Below, one piece after another: positions 62,658-64,000 of a DNA stretch of 64,000 nucleotides (positions are counted from its first letter, which is position 1; the number at the start of each line of letters is the position of its first letter). The stretch covers positions 163,325-227,324 of the forward strand of contig NZ_LNSA01000005.1 of NCBI RefSeq assembly GCF_001468465.1, given 5' to 3'. Both the position numbers and the translations under genes were made by a program. Under the pieces are notes generated by a model. It worked only from the letters and a program-made list of their open reading frames with translations, ran no database searches and had not been told where the DNA came from. This stretch comes from Sphingopyxis sp. H115 (GTDB taxonomy: Bacteria > Pseudomonadota > Alphaproteobacteria > Sphingomonadales > Sphingomonadaceae).

Positions 62658-63195
62658 CGGCGCCGGCCGGGTCGGCGCCGCAAGTAACGCGACCCTTGCG
62701 GCCTCGCAAATGAAGCCCGAATGCCGCCAGATTGGCTCTGTCGAATCGATCCGCGACTCGCACGGCGAGAGGAGCGCGAATCGGTTCGGCATCGATCGAC
62801 GATCGATATTAACTAAAATCATTAGGACTCGGCGCGGATTTCGGAGCCGCTCGCCAAGCGGGGATCACCCGAAAGTCTAGGAATTCGGCGAATTTGCGAT
62901 CGAAACTTAAGTCTCTGCATTATGTGCGATTAAGATCGCCTTGCCGCCCGCGAGGGCCCGTTTTCTGCAGACATCGATGGAATGGTCCATACCTCTTTGT
63001 GGGTATATGTCAAAATCCGCGTAGATTATGTCATTTAGTTGTATAACCATTAGGGTAGTTATTGGGCAACAAAGCTAAAAGTTAACATATTCAACGTGGG
63101 GAGGGGTCCGCCGCGATGAGATCAAAGGGAATTTGGGGTTTAGACCGAAGTCCAGACAAGTGGGGTCGCCTTGACTGAGAATTCAGGAGGCGGGA
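62658..63195. other. Non-coding region before LuxR-type regulator
   Basis: 538 bp. The second half is AT-rich. Around 63028-63062 TAACCATTAGGGTAGTTA shows partial symmetry resembling the ACTACCCATTA beside the NarL-type box at 48 kb, so an autoregulatory site is possible. GGAGGCGGG precedes the regulator ATG. No gene seen. Confidence 0.4.
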
Positions 63196-63915
63196 ATGTC
63201 GCAATTGATCAAGATTTCGCTTCTGGCGAGATATGAAATCGCAAGGGAAGGATTGCGCAACATCCTTTCCGGCGAGAGCTTTCAAATCCAGGCGTCGGTT
63301 TCCGATGCTGCGGCGTTGCTCGATACGCAGGGCAGGATCGCGGACGACGTCGACGATCATGTGATCGTCGTCGATGGTGGCGATACCGGCTTCGGCCTCG
63401 ATGCGGCGCGTCGGATTGCCGCGAAAAAGGAGCATGCGCGCCTGGCGCTGCTGTTCGACCATTATGTCTTCGAGGACGTGGTCGAGGCGTTTCAATTGGG
63501 GGTCGATGCCGTCATCATCAAGGAAATCCTCTGCGCGCCGCTGGTCGAGTCGATCAAGCTGGTAGCGCTGGGGGAAAAGGTCTTTCCTTCGCAACTGGTC
63601 AACAATTTGACCAGTTGGGTTCCGGCGGCGCTTGGCGGCGACTGGAAAAGCAGCGCCGCGTCGGTCGGGCTGTCGGACCGCGAAATCGAAATTCTGGAAA
63701 GCATTATGGCCGGCATGGCCAACAAGGTGATTGCGCGCCAGTTCGGTATCTGTGAGGCCACCGTGAAGGTCCATGTAAAGGCGATATTGCGTAAGCTTGG
63801 GGTCGAGAACCGTACGCAGGCGGCAACCTGGGGGGTCAAGAATGGCCTGGGGGAGCCGGTGCAGCTAAATCTTCGCGAGGTAAGGCCCGCTCGCGCTCCC
63901 ACTAGGCCGCGTTGA
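63196..63915 (+). CDS. LuxR-type response regulator with atypical receiver
   Basis: 239 residues. The C-terminal HTH is standard: LSDREIEILESIMAGMANK, then ICEATVKVHVKAILRKLGVE. The receiver-like N-terminus keeps Asp60 (VIVVDGG) and a Lys (AVIIKEI), but the usual acidic pair near residue 10 is replaced (LLARYEIAREGL), so Mg-dependent phosphorylation is doubtful. No kinase is adjacent. The last ~12 residues (RPARAPTRPR) overlap the end of the IS5-type transposase, so the native C-terminus may have been altered by insertion. Confidence 0.88.
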   Translation: MSQLIKISLLARYEIAREGLRNILSGESFQIQASVSDAAALLDTQGRIADDVDDHVIVVDGGDTGFGLDAARRIAAKKEHARLALLFDHYVFEDVVEAFQLGVDAVIIKEILCAPLVESIKLVALGEKVFPSQLVNNLTSWVPAALGGDWKSSAASVGLSDREIEILESIMAGMANKVIARQFGICEATVKVHVKAILRKLGVENRTQAATWGVKNGLGEPVQLNLREVRPARAPTRPR

Positions 63916-64000
63916 CAAAAGACTTCAGCCATAGCCGCGTGGCGGCGAGGTTTAGGAAGCTCTCGAACGAGAGAAGGGTTTTGTCATATCGAGTGGCGAT
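63902..64000 (-). CDS. IS5-type transposase, C-terminal end (cut by window edge)
   Basis: The minus-strand frame ending at the TAG at 63904-63902 reads ATRYDKTLLSFESFLNLAAT then RLWLKSFVNAA. ATRYDKT-x-x-SF-x-x-F-x-x-L-A is the closing signature of IS5-group DDE transposases. Only 32 residues are visible. It overlaps the regulator's 3' end by 14 bp. Confidence 0.75.
   Translation of the reverse strand: MATRYDKTLLSFESFLNLAATRLWLKSFVNAA

Overview
The window looks like high-GC Alphaproteobacteria, most likely Sphingomonadaceae (Sphingopyxis/Sphingomonas-like). The reasons are the density of TonB-dependent receptors (five), an Usg-family protein, the TraG-CopG-TrbBCDEJLFGI-DUF2274 conjugation order common in Sphingomonad integrative elements, and a FecI/FecR pair. 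This assignment is inference from gene content; no rRNA or tRNA gene is present to confirm it.

Region 1 (1-4.6 kb) is a compact accessory locus. A rightward pair, a MazG-like nucleotide pyrophosphohydrolase (cut by the window edge) and a uracil-DNA glycosylase-like protein, converges on a leftward five-gene operon. That operon encodes an acyl-carrier-protein-like small protein, an XRE repressor-like protein, an ImmA/IrrE HELGH metallopeptidase fused to a chagasin-like (I42) cysteine-protease-inhibitor domain, a papain-like (C1) cysteine peptidase, and a divergent thymidylate-synthase-like protein. Genes overlap or are a few bases apart. A papain-type protease beside a protein carrying a papain-type inhibitor, together with three nucleotide or uracil-handling proteins, is the best candidate for an undescribed defence or conflict system here.

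Region 2 (4.6-17.4 kb) is the conjugation module of an integrative element: coupling protein TraG, a CopG-type protein, TrbB, C, D, E, J, L, F, G, I, a DUF2274 protein and an AlpA/excisionase-like HTH protein. A G-rich, tRNA-3'-end-like sequence near 16.8-16.9 kb marks a likely element end, and a diverged copy lies at 23.87-23.98 kb.

Region 3 (17.4-24 kb), between the two att-like sites, carries a secreted S46 dipeptidyl peptidase, a decayed ABC transporter, an accessory groES-groEL operon, a small conserved protein plus Usg, and an Hsp20. groES and hsp20 share a CTTGAA-N13-CTTCCTA promoter-like motif suggesting common heat-shock sigma control. A MITE-like inverted-repeat element follows.

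Region 4 (24.4-40 kb) is nutrient scavenging. It holds a TonB receptor with a Tat-exported PLP enzyme, and a TonB receptor divergent from a cyanophycinase/isoaspartyl-peptidase fusion with an Lrp/AsnC regulator. It also holds an ECF sigma-FecR-STN receptor set with a purple-acid-phosphatase-like enzyme.

Region 5 (40.2-51.8 kb) is a tightly overlapped leftward operon: small membrane protein, Tat alpha/beta hydrolase, isochorismatase-like hydrolase, XapX protein, amidohydrolase, DoxX, MFS exporter and alginate-export-type porin. It faces a propeller-type sensor kinase and its NarL-type response regulator.

Region 6 (52-64 kb) has a TetR regulator divergent from a TonB receptor plus phosphoesterase, with a clear inverted repeat between them. 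A Tat-exported sulfatase with its own TonB receptor, a LapG-like transglutaminase-type cysteine peptidase and an atypical LuxR-type response regulator follow. The edge cuts an IS5-type transposase. No CRISPR array, rRNA or tRNA gene was seen.
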